A stretch of 54,178 nt of DNA from Legionellales bacterium (GCA_947475765.1 CANJMM010000010.1:1-54178), one strand, 5' to 3'; positions 43,785 through 54,026 are shown, counted from the first letter of the stretch. Made by a program: numbers and translations. The notes: a model not told the origin generated them from the sequence alone.

Positions 43785-44390
43785 ATGCAGCCTCAGCCTA
43801 TTCATTTTAACCAAGTCACCTTTCTTAAAAGTGCACCCACTCTCGGTTTTAGCCCTCCTGACAAAGGCATCGAAATTGCTTTTGTGGGGCGATCTAATGC
43901 GGGTAAATCTTCTGCCCTAAATGCCATTGTCAGCCAAAGCCATTTGGCCAGAAAAAGTAAAACCCCTGGCCGCACTCAGCTCATGAATTATTTTGAAATC
44001 GATGCAGAACGTCGATTGGTCGATTTGCCTGGCTATGGTTTTGCCAATGTGCCCGATAGAACCCGCAAACAAATTCAGGTTATTTTAAACACCTATTTAT
44101 CTGAACGCCTGTGTTTATATGGCGTTGTCCTAATGATGGACATTCGTCATCCTTTGACTAAAAACGATGTGACTTTACTGGATTTTATTGCCTCTGTAGA
44201 TAAACCCGTACATATTTTACTCACAAAGTGCGACAAAATTTCTCGCAGTTTGGCTAACCAAACTTTATCTCAGGTTAAAGATAAACTCAGCTCTACTCAA
44301 GGTACGGTAACCCTTCAAACTTTTTCTGCCCTCAAAAACATTGGCATAGAACAAGCCCAAGAAGTGCTCACCAACTGGTTTCAGTTTTAA
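43785..44390 (+). CDS. engB: Ribosome biogenesis GTPase EngB/YsxC
   Basis: The 201-residue TrmE-Era-type GTPase is needed for assembly of the large ribosomal subunit. G1 is GRSNAGKSSALNA, the G2 region is TPGRTQLMNYF, G3 is DLPGYGFA, and G4 is LTKCDK. The length and order are normal. It is divergent from cytochrome c4, as is usual in gammaproteobacteria. Confidence 0.97.
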   Translation: MQPQPIHFNQVTFLKSAPTLGFSPPDKGIEIAFVGRSNAGKSSALNAIVSQSHLARKSKTPGRTQLMNYFEIDAERRLVDLPGYGFANVPDRTRKQIQVILNTYLSERLCLYGVVLMMDIRHPLTKNDVTLLDFIASVDKPVHILLTKCDKISRSLANQTLSQVKDKLSSTQGTVTLQTFSALKNIGIEQAQEVLTNWFQF

Positions 44391-44510
44391 ATTTTAAAAT
44401 TTTTTGGGTGTTTACAGATAGGTCGTTGAACTTTTTTAATACTTCCCTGGTCTATCCACTTGCCCCTTTATTTTTTAGGGGTAAATTTAAAAACATAAAC
44501 TTGGAGTATT

Positions 44511-45086
44511 ATGATTATGCCGACTCAACATAACGAAGCTGTATGTCACCCGTGTTTAGATGAAATTTTGAAAGCAGCGCAAAGCATCTTTGCTTGTTTT
44601 CAAAAAAACAAATTCACCTTCTCAAAAAATGTGGATCAAGATTTTAAAACAGCCTGTGAAAAACTTCAGACCTGCCTGCGGGATAAAAACAAATCTATCC
44701 CTAGTGAAGTCTTAACAGAGTTTACTAAAAGTGCCACAAACTATGTTGCACAATGTGCAGCCGCATTTAAGGCAAACCCTTCGCTATTAGCCGAAAAGCT
44801 ATTAAAACCACTACAAGCTTGTCTTGATACAATACAAAGACAAACCTTGACCCTTCAAAAAAATCTTACTGCTTTTACACCAGAACGCAAACATCTTTAC
44901 CAAGATTTTTGCACTAGCTGTAATCAATTAGCCTCTACGTTAAGCGCGCTTTTTGCTAAAAAACCAGCGCCTAATATTGCCGAGTTTCACGGAAAACCTT
45001 CGCAAAGCAAGCAACCTTCTGCTCAAGCCACCCAGGCTACCCTGGCTACTCAGAACAAAGCAGCAGCGCAAGCTCGCAAAAGATAA
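44511..45086 (+). CDS. Helical cytosolic protein, unknown
   Basis: The 191-residue protein has no signal peptide or membrane segment. It is predicted to be mostly helix, with amphipathic stretches (for example FTFSKNVDQDFKTACEKLQ) and nine cysteines, many of them spaced along helices. The C-terminal 35 residues are low-complexity Gln/Ala/Thr/Lys. The amphipathic layout is compatible with a phasin-like or regulator protein, but I see no conserved signature. GGAG lies just before the first ATG; a second ATG two codons later is also possible. A strong terminator follows. Confidence 0.6.
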   Translation: MIMPTQHNEAVCHPCLDEILKAAQSIFACFQKNKFTFSKNVDQDFKTACEKLQTCLRDKNKSIPSEVLTEFTKSATNYVAQCAAAFKANPSLLAEKLLKPLQACLDTIQRQTLTLQKNLTAFTPERKHLYQDFCTSCNQLASTLSALFAKKPAPNIAEFHGKPSQSKQPSAQATQATLATQNKAAAQARKR

Positions 45087-45110
45087 AATAAGATAAAATA
45101 AGATAAAATA
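45081..45110. repeat. 10-bp tandem repeat before the terminator
   Basis: AGATAAAATA is repeated three times perfectly; the first copy contains the stop codon of the upstream gene. Confidence 0.95.
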
Positions 45111-45115
45111 AAATA

Positions 45116-45141
45116 GCCGGTAGGGATACCGGCGTTTTTTT
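45116..45141. terminator. Strong terminator between the 44.5-kb gene and polA
   Basis: GCCGGTA-GGGA-TACCGGC is a perfect 7-bp GC-rich stem followed by G and seven T. On the minus strand it is followed by TATTTTATTTT, so it can serve the convergent polA as well. Confidence 0.9.
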
Positions 45142-45143
45142 GA

Positions 45144-47846
45144 TTAATGCGCCTCATCCCAATTAGGCCCTACCCCAATAGAAACTTCAAGTGGCACGGC
45201 TAAAGCTAAGGCCTGTACCATTTTTTGGCGAATTTGCTCACAGGCTTCTAAAGTAAATTCCTGTTTAACTTCAAACACAAGCTCATCGTGTACTTGTAGT
45301 ACCATTTTGATTTTATCTGGAACGGTATCTATCCATTTTTGTAAATCAATCATGGCTAATTTAATTAAATCGGCGGCTGTGCCTTGCATAGGGGCATTAA
45401 TGGCCGCGCGCTCAGCGGCTTGTTGCCGCATTCTATTGGTGGAATGAATGTCTGGCAAATATAATCTTCGGCCCGTGAGGGTTTCCACAAAACCTTGTTG
45501 TTTGGCTTTGGCCCTAATGTCATCCATGTAAATTTTTACGCCTGGGTAACGCTCAAAATATTGCTGAATATACTGCCTAGCCTCTTCTCTGGAACCTTGA
45601 ATTTGTTTGGCCAAACCAAAAGCCGACATGCCATAAATCAAGCCAAAATTAATGGCTTTAGCATGGCGTCTTTGTAAGTCGGTGACGGCCACTCGAGGTA
45701 CCCCAAAAACTTCGGATGCCGTACAACGATGAATGTCTTCTTGATCGTGAAAGGCTTGAATTAAACCCAGATCGCTAGATAAATGCGCCATAATGCGCAA
45801 TTCTACTTGTGAATAATCGGCTGAAATTAAGGTCCAACCAGGCTCGGCAATAAAAGCTTGACGAATTTTACGACCTTCTGGCATTCTAATCGGAATATTT
45901 TGTAAATTAGGATCAGAAGACGACAATCTGCCTGTCGCCGTGACGGCCTGATGATAAGAAGTATGAATGCGCCCCGTTTGGGTAAAAACTTGTTCTGGCA
46001 AGCTATCGGTGTAAGTTGATTTTAACTTGCTTAAGCTGCGATAGGCTAAAATTAATTTAGGCACCGTATGATGTTCACTTAATTGCTGCAATACGGCTTC
46101 TGAAGTCGATGGCTGGCCTGTTGGCGTTTTTTCTAAAATAGGCAGCCCTAGTTTTTCATATAAAATTTCTTGTAATTGCTTAGGCGAACCCAAATTAAAG
46201 ACTTGGCCTATTTCTTGATACACTTGCTGTTCTAATTGTGTGATATTAAGACCTAATTCTTGAGATTGCTGATGCAATTTATTTACATCAATGGCCACCC
46301 CATGACGTTCCATTTTAGTTAAAACACCAACCAAAGGCATTTCGATTTTTTCAAAAACAGATTTTTGTTTGGGTAACTCTGATAAACACGCAAGAAAACA
46401 TTGGTATAATCTATAAGTAATATCGGCATCTTCGCAAGCATAAGGCCCTGCTTCGTTTAACTCAATTTGATTAAATGTTTTTTGTTTGCTGCCTTTTCCT
46501 GCAAGTGCTTCAAAAGAAAGCGTGGTATAGCCTAAATATTTTTTGGCCAAACTGTCCATGTTGTGTCGAATGCCTGAGCTTTGCAACACATAAGAAGCTA
46601 ACATGGTATCAAAACAAGGCGCGGTGATTTCAATGCCAATATTATTTAATACTTGGAGATCATATTTTAAATTTTGAGCGATAATGGTATAATTTGACGA
46701 AGTCAATAAAGGCTTGATTTTGGCTATCACCCAATCTTTGTCTAATTGTTTAGGCACGCCTTCATAATCATGCCCTAAAGGAATATAGGCCCCTTGCCCT
46801 GCTTCATAAGACAAAGACAAGCCCACTAACTTGGCCTCTAAGGCAAATAAACTATCGGTTTCTGTGTCTAAAGCAAAAACTTGATGTTTCTCGCACTGTA
46901 TTATTAAATTATCTAAGGCTTCTTGAGTTAAAATAATCTCGTATTTTTTTTGTATGTCTTTGGCCATAATCGGTTTTTCTACTGGAAAGGCATTCAATTC
47001 TTTTAGCCACGTTTTAAACTCTAATTCTGTAAATAAATCACGTAACGCTTCGTCATTTTTGGGCTGAAGCAATAAATTATCTACGGTTAGCCCCAAAGGC
47101 ATATCTTGACGAATGGTCACTAAATTTTTTGCCATCGGCAAATAAGCAAGGCTGGCCCTTAGTTTTTCGCCAATTTTACCTTTGATGGCATCGGCATGTG
47201 CAATTAAATTATCTAAGCTATGATATTCTTGTAGCCATTTGGCTGCGGTTTTAGGCCCTACTCCTGGTATTCCAGGAATATTATCCACACTGTCTCCCAT
47301 CAAGCTTAAATAATCGATGATTTGACTGGGTTTTACGCCAAATTTAGCCATAACCCCCTGTTCATCTAAATGGGATTGAGACATGGTATTTATCAGCATA
47401 ATATTTGAACAGACTAATTGGGCAAAGTCTTTGTCCCCCGTAGAGATAATCACCTGTTGATAGTCTGCTTCTATGGCACATTTGGCCAAAGTGCCAATCA
47501 CATCGTCGGCTTCAATGCCTTCTATGGCAATTAAAGGCAAGCCCATCGCCCGAATCAAGTCTTGTAAAGGGGTAATTTGAGAAGCCAATTCTTCTGGCAT
47601 CTCAGGCCTATTGGCTTTGTATTCTGGGTAAAGTTCATGTCTAAAATTTTTAGATTTGGTGTCAAATATAACGGCAACATGATGGGTAGGATAGTCGGCT
47701 AAGAGTTTTTTTAACATATTGGCCACACCATAAATGGCCCCAGTTGCCTGACCTTTTGAATTCATGAGGGGGGGGAGTGCATGATAGGCTCTAAATAAAT
47801 AAGAAGATCCATCGACTAAAATAATAGGTTCTTTTTTTAAACTCAT
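45144..47846 (-). CDS. polA: DNA polymerase I
   Basis: The start at ATG 47846 overlaps the recD2 stop (ATGA) and gives 900 residues; a longer frame adds six. The N-terminal 5'-3' exonuclease (VDGSSYLFRAYHALP, GDKDFAQLV, SDNIPGVPGVGPKTA-like) is followed by an intact 3'-5' proofreading domain (ALDTETDSL, CFDTMLASYVL, YACEDADITYRL) and the polymerase domain (SADYSQVELRIMAHLS, AINFGLIYGMS, QVHDELVFE). All three activities should be functional. It ends the uvrD-recD2-polA run. Confidence 0.97.
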   Translation of the reverse strand: MSLKKEPIILVDGSSYLFRAYHALPPLMNSKGQATGAIYGVANMLKKLLADYPTHHVAVIFDTKSKNFRHELYPEYKANRPEMPEELASQITPLQDLIRAMGLPLIAIEGIEADDVIGTLAKCAIEADYQQVIISTGDKDFAQLVCSNIMLINTMSQSHLDEQGVMAKFGVKPSQIIDYLSLMGDSVDNIPGIPGVGPKTAAKWLQEYHSLDNLIAHADAIKGKIGEKLRASLAYLPMAKNLVTIRQDMPLGLTVDNLLLQPKNDEALRDLFTELEFKTWLKELNAFPVEKPIMAKDIQKKYEIILTQEALDNLIIQCEKHQVFALDTETDSLFALEAKLVGLSLSYEAGQGAYIPLGHDYEGVPKQLDKDWVIAKIKPLLTSSNYTIIAQNLKYDLQVLNNIGIEITAPCFDTMLASYVLQSSGIRHNMDSLAKKYLGYTTLSFEALAGKGSKQKTFNQIELNEAGPYACEDADITYRLYQCFLACLSELPKQKSVFEKIEMPLVGVLTKMERHGVAIDVNKLHQQSQELGLNITQLEQQVYQEIGQVFNLGSPKQLQEILYEKLGLPILEKTPTGQPSTSEAVLQQLSEHHTVPKLILAYRSLSKLKSTYTDSLPEQVFTQTGRIHTSYHQAVTATGRLSSSDPNLQNIPIRMPEGRKIRQAFIAEPGWTLISADYSQVELRIMAHLSSDLGLIQAFHDQEDIHRCTASEVFGVPRVAVTDLQRRHAKAINFGLIYGMSAFGLAKQIQGSREEARQYIQQYFERYPGVKIYMDDIRAKAKQQGFVETLTGRRLYLPDIHSTNRMRQQAAERAAINAPMQGTAADLIKLAMIDLQKWIDTVPDKIKMVLQVHDELVFEVKQEFTLEACEQIRQKMVQALALAVPLEVSIGVGPNWDEAH

Positions 47847-50032
47847 GTACCCAGCTCCAGCCATTCTCTTAGTTTACTGTAACGCGCCAATTTCTCTTGG
47901 CCTTTAACTGCCATCGCAACAGCCCGTTTTTCCCCCACGCAAATCACCAATTTTTTACCGCGTGTGATGCCTGTATATAATAAATTTCTTTTAAGCATCA
48001 TATAATGCTGCATCATAATGGGTATCACCACAACAGGATATTCACTGCCTTGAGATTTATGAATGGTTAAAGCATACGCCAAGGCAATTTCGTCTAATTC
48101 ATCTACTTCATAATGCACTTCTCTGCCATCAAACTCGATGACAACGGCTTTGGTTTCACTGTCAATGGCTTGAATAATGCCGCCATCGCCATTAAAAACG
48201 TCTTTGTCATAATTATTGGTGGTTTGAATGATTTTGTCGCCTATATAAAAACGGGTGCCAAAACGTTCTACCCAATGGCTTGCTGTTTTCACACGAGGGT
48301 TCAGGGCTTCTTGTAACAAAGGATTTAAACTTTGTGCCCCTAAGCTACTGCGATTCATGGGGGTCAAAATTTGAATGTCGGTGAGGGAATTAAAGCCAAA
48401 TTTTTGGGGAATGCGCTCTTTGACCATTTTTAAAAGCTTATATTGACAGTCTTCTGGTGTTTTGGCTGACACAAAATAAAAGTCGGTTTCTATGCCCGTT
48501 TTATCTGTTAAATCGGGCATATTGCCTTGGTTAATGCAATGTGCGTTGGTGATAATATGGCTGCTTTTTGCTTGCCTAAAAATTTGGGTTAAGCGACAAA
48601 CAGGCACTTTATCCGATTCAATTAAATCTTTTAAGACTTGACCTGGTCCTACTGAAGGCAGTTGATCTACATCGCCCACTAAAATCAAACTCATGCTTTT
48701 AGGGAGGGCTAATAAAAGCGATCGGAGCATAGGCACATCGACCATTGAAACTTCATCAATGATTAATAAATCGCCTTCCAAGGGGTTTTCTTCGTTACGC
48801 TGAAATTTTCCGCCTTTCCCTTCTGTTTCTAATAATCGATGCAAGGTTTTAGCCGGTAGGCCTGTGGCTTCTGTCATGCGTTTGGCAGCCCTACCTGTTG
48901 GGGCGGCCAATAAAATAGTCACTGGTTGTTTTTTTAAGATCTGTATAATAGATTGAATCACCGAAGTTTTACCTACTCCAGGGCCACCGGTAATAATCAT
49001 TAATTTAGATGAAGTTAATTGACGAATGGCCTCTTTTTGCCCCAAAGATAAGCTCAATTTTAAATGGTTTTCTACCCACTCAATTTCAGGCTGCGCTTTT
49101 AACGCTTTCCATTTTAAAGGCTGCTGAGACACCAAGTTTAAAATAATTTTAGCAATGGTTTTTTCATAGTGCCATAAATAATATAAAAAAATAACGTCTA
49201 TATTATCTTTTAGATCAGCGATTAGGCTTTTTTCAGCCAAACCAAGCTCAAGACCTTGTTGTAAAATGGCTTCAGGAATGGCTAATAGTTTTTCAGCCTC
49301 TACTAATAATTTTTCTTGAGGTAAGCCGCAATGACCATCGTTTAAGCCTTGTAACAAAGTATATTGTAATCCTGCATGCGCCCGAATCACCGAGTCTTTA
49401 GGGATCCCTAAGCTTTGCGCCATGATATCTGCTGTTTTAAAACCAATACCATGAATGTCTTTGGCCAACTGATAAGGGTTTTTTTCAATAATCTTGATGG
49501 CTTTTTGGCCATAAGTTTTGTATATTTTATTGGCTTTAGAGACGCCCATGCCATGCATTTGTAAAAATACCATAATTTCTCGTATGGATTTATGATTTTC
49601 CCATGAGGCCAATATGCCTTCATAGCGCGCACCACTCAAACCGGTAATTTCTTGCAATTTATGCGGCGATTGATCAATAATTTCAAAGGCTTTTTCGCCA
49701 AACTTTTCAATTATTTTTTTAGCAAAACCTGGGCCAATGCCTTTGATTAAACCGCTGCCCAAATATTTTTCAATGCCTAATAATTGCGTAGGTACGCTGG
49801 TTTTAACCATGTGGGCTTTAAATTGCATCCCGTGGGCTTTATGATTTTCCCATCGTCCCTGAGCGCTAATAGGCTCTCCCTCATATAATTGCCCAGTTTG
49901 AACAATCACCGAAACGGGATCGTTTTTTTTAGGCAATTTAACTTTTAAGACTGAAAAACCTGTATCGGCTTGATAGTATGTTACTCGAGAGATAATGCCT
50001 TTTATCTCTGTTTCTTCCGCATTTTTTTCCAT
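47843..50032 (-). CDS. recD2: RecD2-type ATP-dependent DNA helicase
   Basis: The 729-residue SF1B helicase belongs to the RecD2 (RecD/TraA) branch, not the RecBCD subunit. It has the N-terminal OB-like region with GRWENHKAHGMQFKA, helix-hairpin-helix repeats (LGSGLIKGIGPGFAKKI, ITGLSGARYEGI), Walker A ITGGPGVGKTS, Walker B LIIDEVSMVD, GDVDQLPSVGPG, and the C-terminal TIHKSQGSEYPVVV. RecD2 moves 5'-3' and is found where RecBC may be absent. It lies 4 bp after uvrD and overlaps polA. Confidence 0.94.
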   Translation of the reverse strand: MEKNAEETEIKGIISRVTYYQADTGFSVLKVKLPKKNDPVSVIVQTGQLYEGEPISAQGRWENHKAHGMQFKAHMVKTSVPTQLLGIEKYLGSGLIKGIGPGFAKKIIEKFGEKAFEIIDQSPHKLQEITGLSGARYEGILASWENHKSIREIMVFLQMHGMGVSKANKIYKTYGQKAIKIIEKNPYQLAKDIHGIGFKTADIMAQSLGIPKDSVIRAHAGLQYTLLQGLNDGHCGLPQEKLLVEAEKLLAIPEAILQQGLELGLAEKSLIADLKDNIDVIFLYYLWHYEKTIAKIILNLVSQQPLKWKALKAQPEIEWVENHLKLSLSLGQKEAIRQLTSSKLMIITGGPGVGKTSVIQSIIQILKKQPVTILLAAPTGRAAKRMTEATGLPAKTLHRLLETEGKGGKFQRNEENPLEGDLLIIDEVSMVDVPMLRSLLLALPKSMSLILVGDVDQLPSVGPGQVLKDLIESDKVPVCRLTQIFRQAKSSHIITNAHCINQGNMPDLTDKTGIETDFYFVSAKTPEDCQYKLLKMVKERIPQKFGFNSLTDIQILTPMNRSSLGAQSLNPLLQEALNPRVKTASHWVERFGTRFYIGDKIIQTTNNYDKDVFNGDGGIIQAIDSETKAVVIEFDGREVHYEVDELDEIALAYALTIHKSQGSEYPVVVIPIMMQHYMMLKRNLLYTGITRGKKLVICVGEKRAVAMAVKGQEKLARYSKLREWLELGT

Positions 50033-50036
50033 GAAT

Positions 50037-52268
50037 TTATAAAATCGTACTTCTGGAATCTAGCATACTTAAATTCGCATAAGCTGCAACCAACCATTTA
50101 ATGCCTCCCTCTATAAAGTTGACCTGGATTCTGGCCATCTCATCTGCTCCTTCTACTTGTATAATCACCCCTTCACCAAATTTAGGGTGAAGCACTCTGC
50201 CCCCTAAGGGATATTGACTGTTTTGGGTGCTCGTCTTCGCTAATCGACCTACTGGCGAATGCATGGCTTTACCCCCTGTTTCTTTTGTATAAGAAACGGC
50301 CAACCCCATGCTGTCAGCTTGAATTAAATGCCTAGGAATTTCTTGAATAAAACGAGACGGTCGTTTGCTGCTGTTCATGCCGGCAAAAGCTCTTTTTTCC
50401 GCATAGGTTATAAAGATTTTTTGTCGCGCGCGCGTTATGCCCACATAACATAAACGCCGTTCTTCTTCTAATAATTCAACCACATTGGCACAACGATGAT
50501 GCGGAAATAAGCCTTCTTCTAAGCCCGTTAAAAAAACCAAATCAAACTCTAATCCTTTAGAAGAGTGCAAGGTCATTAACTTAACCGTCGCGACGGGGTA
50601 TCCATTTTCGTCTTTTTCATGATGTTCATCGCCTGCATTCAAGGCAACTTCTGCTAAAAAGCAGGGTAAGGCCAATAGACTATTTTGTTGTTCTGAATCA
50701 GACTGTTCTACATGCACCTGAAATTGTGTCGATGCCGTCACCAATTCTTTTAAATTTTCTATTCGAAATTGTTGGCGCTCGCCTGGCTGCTGCTGCAAAT
50801 AATCTAACAAACCTGACAACTTTATCATCTGTTCTATTAATTCAGGCAAAGCAATGGTCGCCAATAAAGCTTGAAGCGAGGCCATGGTAGAAAAAAATCG
50901 ATTTAAGCCATTTCGAATTTTACCCGAAGCCGTTTCGGCGTATTCGCCTGCTGCCTCCCACAAAGCAAGATTTTTTGACAAAGCTATTTGACGAATGTTT
51001 TCTAAGGTTCGCTCCCCTATGCCTCTAGGAGGCATATTAATCACCCGCTCAAAGGCCAAATCATCTTTAGGGTGAATTAAAACTTTGAGATACGCCAGGG
51101 CATCTTTAATTTCAGCTCTATCAAAAAAACGTAAACCGCCATAAATTCGATAGGGAATATTAGCCTGTCTTAAGCCTTGTTCTAATAAACGAGATTGGGC
51201 ATTAGAACGATATAATATGGCCACATCACTATAAGTAGAAGAGGGATGGTTTGAGAGCCATTTTTGCAGTCTGTCTACCATAAATCTGGCTTCATCTATT
51301 TCATTAAAGGCGCCATATAAACTAATGAGCTCTCCTGGCTCGCCTTTAGTCCATAGGTTTTTACCTAAACGAGAGGGATTGTTTTGAATTAAGGCATTGG
51401 CTGCCTCTAAGATTACCCCAGAAGAGCGATAATTTTGCTCTAAGCGCAAGGTGATTTCATCGGGGAAATCTTGCTTAAACCGTTGAATGTTTTCAACTTT
51501 CGCCCCTCTCCAGCCATAAATAGACTGATCGTCATCCCCCACAATGGTAATGCCATTTTCAGGGCCTATTAATAATTTGAGCCACGCATATTGAATGGTA
51601 TTGGTGTCTTGAAACTCATCGACTAATACGTGTAAAAATTTAAAACGATATTCGGCTAAGATCTCAGGATTATCTCGCCATAGCTCATAGACTTTAAGCA
51701 GCAACTCAGAAAAATCAATAATCCCATTTTGCTTACAATGGTTTTCATAGCGCTGATAGAGTGGTTGAAATAATGCTGCATCGCGGCCTAACATCGACAC
51801 TTTTTCGGCTCTTTTTCCTTCATCTTTTTGACGATTGATATAATTTTGTAGCCGTTTAGGCTCATAGATCTCTTCATCGAGCTCTTGAGCACGAATCAAT
51901 TGTGTCACCAATCGTAATTGATCAGCTGAATCAATAATTTGAAAAGCGACGTCTAAGCCTACTTGAGCTGCATGTAATCGTAAAATGCGATTCGCAATAC
52001 CATGAAAAGTGCCAACCCAAAGCATATGGCCTGTAGGGCCAATGAGATCTTGAAGCCGCGATTTCATTTCATTGGCTGCTTTATTCGTAAAAGTCACCGC
52101 CAAAAGACGATTAGGTGGCACATTTTTTTCTTTAAAAAGCCACGCCATACGATAAACCAGCACCCTTGTTTTTCCAGAGCCAGCCCCCGCCAATAATCTT
52201 AATACCCGAGCAGGTGCGGTTGCAGCTTGCAGCTGAATCTCGTTTAAATCTGTATGCATTAATTCCAT
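50037..52268 (-). CDS. uvrD: DNA helicase II (UvrD)
   Basis: The 743-residue SF1A helicase is longer than Rep and has the UvrD layout: LNEIQLQAATAP at the start, Walker A AGAGSGKTR, LVDEFQDTN, GDDDQSIYGWRGA, EQNYRS, LMTLHSSKGLEFD, VGITRA, and the C-terminal Tudor-like piece (VLHPKFGEGVIIQVEG). It acts in mismatch and nucleotide excision repair. It is the first gene of the repair operon with recD2 and polA. Confidence 0.96.
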   Translation of the reverse strand: MELMHTDLNEIQLQAATAPARVLRLLAGAGSGKTRVLVYRMAWLFKEKNVPPNRLLAVTFTNKAANEMKSRLQDLIGPTGHMLWVGTFHGIANRILRLHAAQVGLDVAFQIIDSADQLRLVTQLIRAQELDEEIYEPKRLQNYINRQKDEGKRAEKVSMLGRDAALFQPLYQRYENHCKQNGIIDFSELLLKVYELWRDNPEILAEYRFKFLHVLVDEFQDTNTIQYAWLKLLIGPENGITIVGDDDQSIYGWRGAKVENIQRFKQDFPDEITLRLEQNYRSSGVILEAANALIQNNPSRLGKNLWTKGEPGELISLYGAFNEIDEARFMVDRLQKWLSNHPSSTYSDVAILYRSNAQSRLLEQGLRQANIPYRIYGGLRFFDRAEIKDALAYLKVLIHPKDDLAFERVINMPPRGIGERTLENIRQIALSKNLALWEAAGEYAETASGKIRNGLNRFFSTMASLQALLATIALPELIEQMIKLSGLLDYLQQQPGERQQFRIENLKELVTASTQFQVHVEQSDSEQQNSLLALPCFLAEVALNAGDEHHEKDENGYPVATVKLMTLHSSKGLEFDLVFLTGLEEGLFPHHRCANVVELLEEERRLCYVGITRARQKIFITYAEKRAFAGMNSSKRPSRFIQEIPRHLIQADSMGLAVSYTKETGGKAMHSPVGRLAKTSTQNSQYPLGGRVLHPKFGEGVIIQVEGADEMARIQVNFIEGGIKWLVAAYANLSMLDSRSTIL

Positions 52269-52285
52269 TTTTTTCTCATTTTAAA

Positions 52286-53560
52286 TTAAGATTTATGCTG
52301 ACCAAAGCTTTCTCGAATAAGGGGAATAACCACAAAAGCACTCACCACATAAAACAAGGGCAAAATAATTAAGACTTGATGATAATGCGAAGCGCTATAG
52401 TCTATGGCATCACCCCTTACTGAATCGAGCATAGGGCCTAATAGTCGCGTTAATAAGGCACTGCCTAACATAGACATAAAATTAATAAAACCGACGGTGG
52501 CACCTACATACAAAGGTAAATTAATGTCTCTGGCCACCACAAAACATAATATATAAGAACCAAAAGCCCCATAAAAGAAAAATAAGGTCGTTGCCATAAA
52601 GACACTGACTGAGGGCGTATAAATTAATGCACATAAAATCAAGCCAGATACGACAGCGCCCACGGCCATAGGTATACGCCGGCTTTTTAATATCCCTGAT
52701 GACCAACTCATTAAAGGACTACCCACAACCATCCCTAAAAAAGTCATGGTGGCAGCCCAATTGGCATCAATATTATTGATGCCATGTACGTCTCTTAAAA
52801 ATAAGGCGCCCCAAGCCCCCCCAAAGGCATCTGTCGGCGCAGTGGCTAAAAAAGCATAACCGCCCACCAGCCAATTCTCAGGCCGCTTCACCACGTGTAA
52901 CATGCAGTCCCAAAATCCTAAACTGCCATTCTCGTTGCTTTTCTGCCTGGTCAAATGCGGTTGTAAAGGATTATGATCCCGAATCACCAACCAAGAAATA
53001 AGCCCCAGCACTAAGCCTACCCAACCTATCCAGATCATCAGTTGACGCCAATCCATATACTCTAGCATTAAGGCAATGGGGCCCCCGCCCACAACTGGCC
53101 CCGCTGAACCAATGGCTAAAGTTAAGCCTGAAATAAGGGGAAACCACCGGCTCGGAAACCACACCGTGGTAATTTTTAAGCAGCTGATAAAAGCAAAGGC
53201 CGAACCTGCGCCAATTAACAGCCTTGCAAAACAAGCGATATTAAAACTTTGAGTATGTGCAAATAATAAAGTGGAACCGGCGCATAATAAAATAGCAAAG
53301 GTCAGTAATCGCCTAGGCCCAAATTTATCGGTAAAAGCCCCTATGGGTAATTGTAAGAGGGCATAAGAATAATAATAAAAGGCCGCCAGTTGGCCATACT
53401 CTGCATAACTAATATTAAAATCTTTTTCTAATTGAGGTTGCAAAGGTTGTGTTGCGACCCTGAGTAAAAACTCATAGAAATAAAAAAAAACGGCCACCGC
53501 GTACATCCCAATGGCCTTAAAAAGATGATTTGATTTTTTGATAGGAAAAGATGTGTTCAT
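52286..53560 (-). CDS. Major facilitator superfamily transporter
   Basis: The 424-residue protein has about 12 membrane helices and the MFS loop signature GAFTDKFGPRRLL between helices 2 and 3. The closest-looking relatives are the MFS carriers abundant in Legionella and Coxiella, but the substrate cannot be read from the sequence. It precedes uvrD with an 17-bp gap on the same strand. Confidence 0.9.
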   Translation of the reverse strand: MNTSFPIKKSNHLFKAIGMYAVAVFFYFYEFLLRVATQPLQPQLEKDFNISYAEYGQLAAFYYYSYALLQLPIGAFTDKFGPRRLLTFAILLCAGSTLLFAHTQSFNIACFARLLIGAGSAFAFISCLKITTVWFPSRWFPLISGLTLAIGSAGPVVGGGPIALMLEYMDWRQLMIWIGWVGLVLGLISWLVIRDHNPLQPHLTRQKSNENGSLGFWDCMLHVVKRPENWLVGGYAFLATAPTDAFGGAWGALFLRDVHGINNIDANWAATMTFLGMVVGSPLMSWSSGILKSRRIPMAVGAVVSGLILCALIYTPSVSVFMATTLFFFYGAFGSYILCFVVARDINLPLYVGATVGFINFMSMLGSALLTRLLGPMLDSVRGDAIDYSASHYHQVLIILPLFYVVSAFVVIPLIRESFGQHKS

Positions 53561-53626
53561 CTGAATATCCCTTATTATCTTAATATCTTATTTTATTATT
53601 TTATTATTTTATTTATTTTTTGTGAT

Positions 53627-53950
53627 TTATGCTTCATTCACAATGGCCCCTTTGATGGCCTTTAACGCCACTAATTTTACCTCGTCTCTAGCAGGTTTAG
53701 CGGCTATATCCACTTCTTGTCCCACTAAAGGGCTATACATGGTTCTTTTTTTAGTGGCTTTACGACGAATTTTTCGAATTTTTATCCCTAACTTAGGAAT
53801 AATAATATCCCCTGAGGCTTGTTGTTTTAAATGCGCTTTAACTAAGTTAAGCATCTCGGTAAAAACCAATTCAATTTCTACTTGTTTTAAATTCGTACGC
53901 TCTGAAAGCACTTGTAATATTTCTACTTTAGATTGTCTTTGTTTTATCAT
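53627..53950 (-). CDS. HU/IHF-family DNA-binding protein
   Basis: The 107-residue protein has the HU helix pair (KVEILQVLSERTNLKQVEIELVFTEMLNLVKAHL) followed by the beta-arm domain: GDIIIPKLGIKIRKIRRKATKKR, then SPLVGQEVDIAAKPARDEVKL. In ordinary HU/IHF the corresponding motif is LxGFGTFxVRxRxARxGRNPxTG; here LGIKIRKIRRKATKKRTM replaces the core arm, so it is a divergent member and more basic. It probably bends or coats DNA. It is longer than HU, with an extended C-terminus. Confidence 0.85.
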   Translation of the reverse strand: MIKQRQSKVEILQVLSERTNLKQVEIELVFTEMLNLVKAHLKQQASGDIIIPKLGIKIRKIRRKATKKRTMYSPLVGQEVDIAAKPARDEVKLVALKAIKGAIVNEA

Positions 53951-54026
53951 GATTTTTTCTATTTTTTTCTAATTAAAAATTTTCTCATTTTTTTCTCTCA
54001 GTCCATAAGGGGGCGATTATGCGCCT

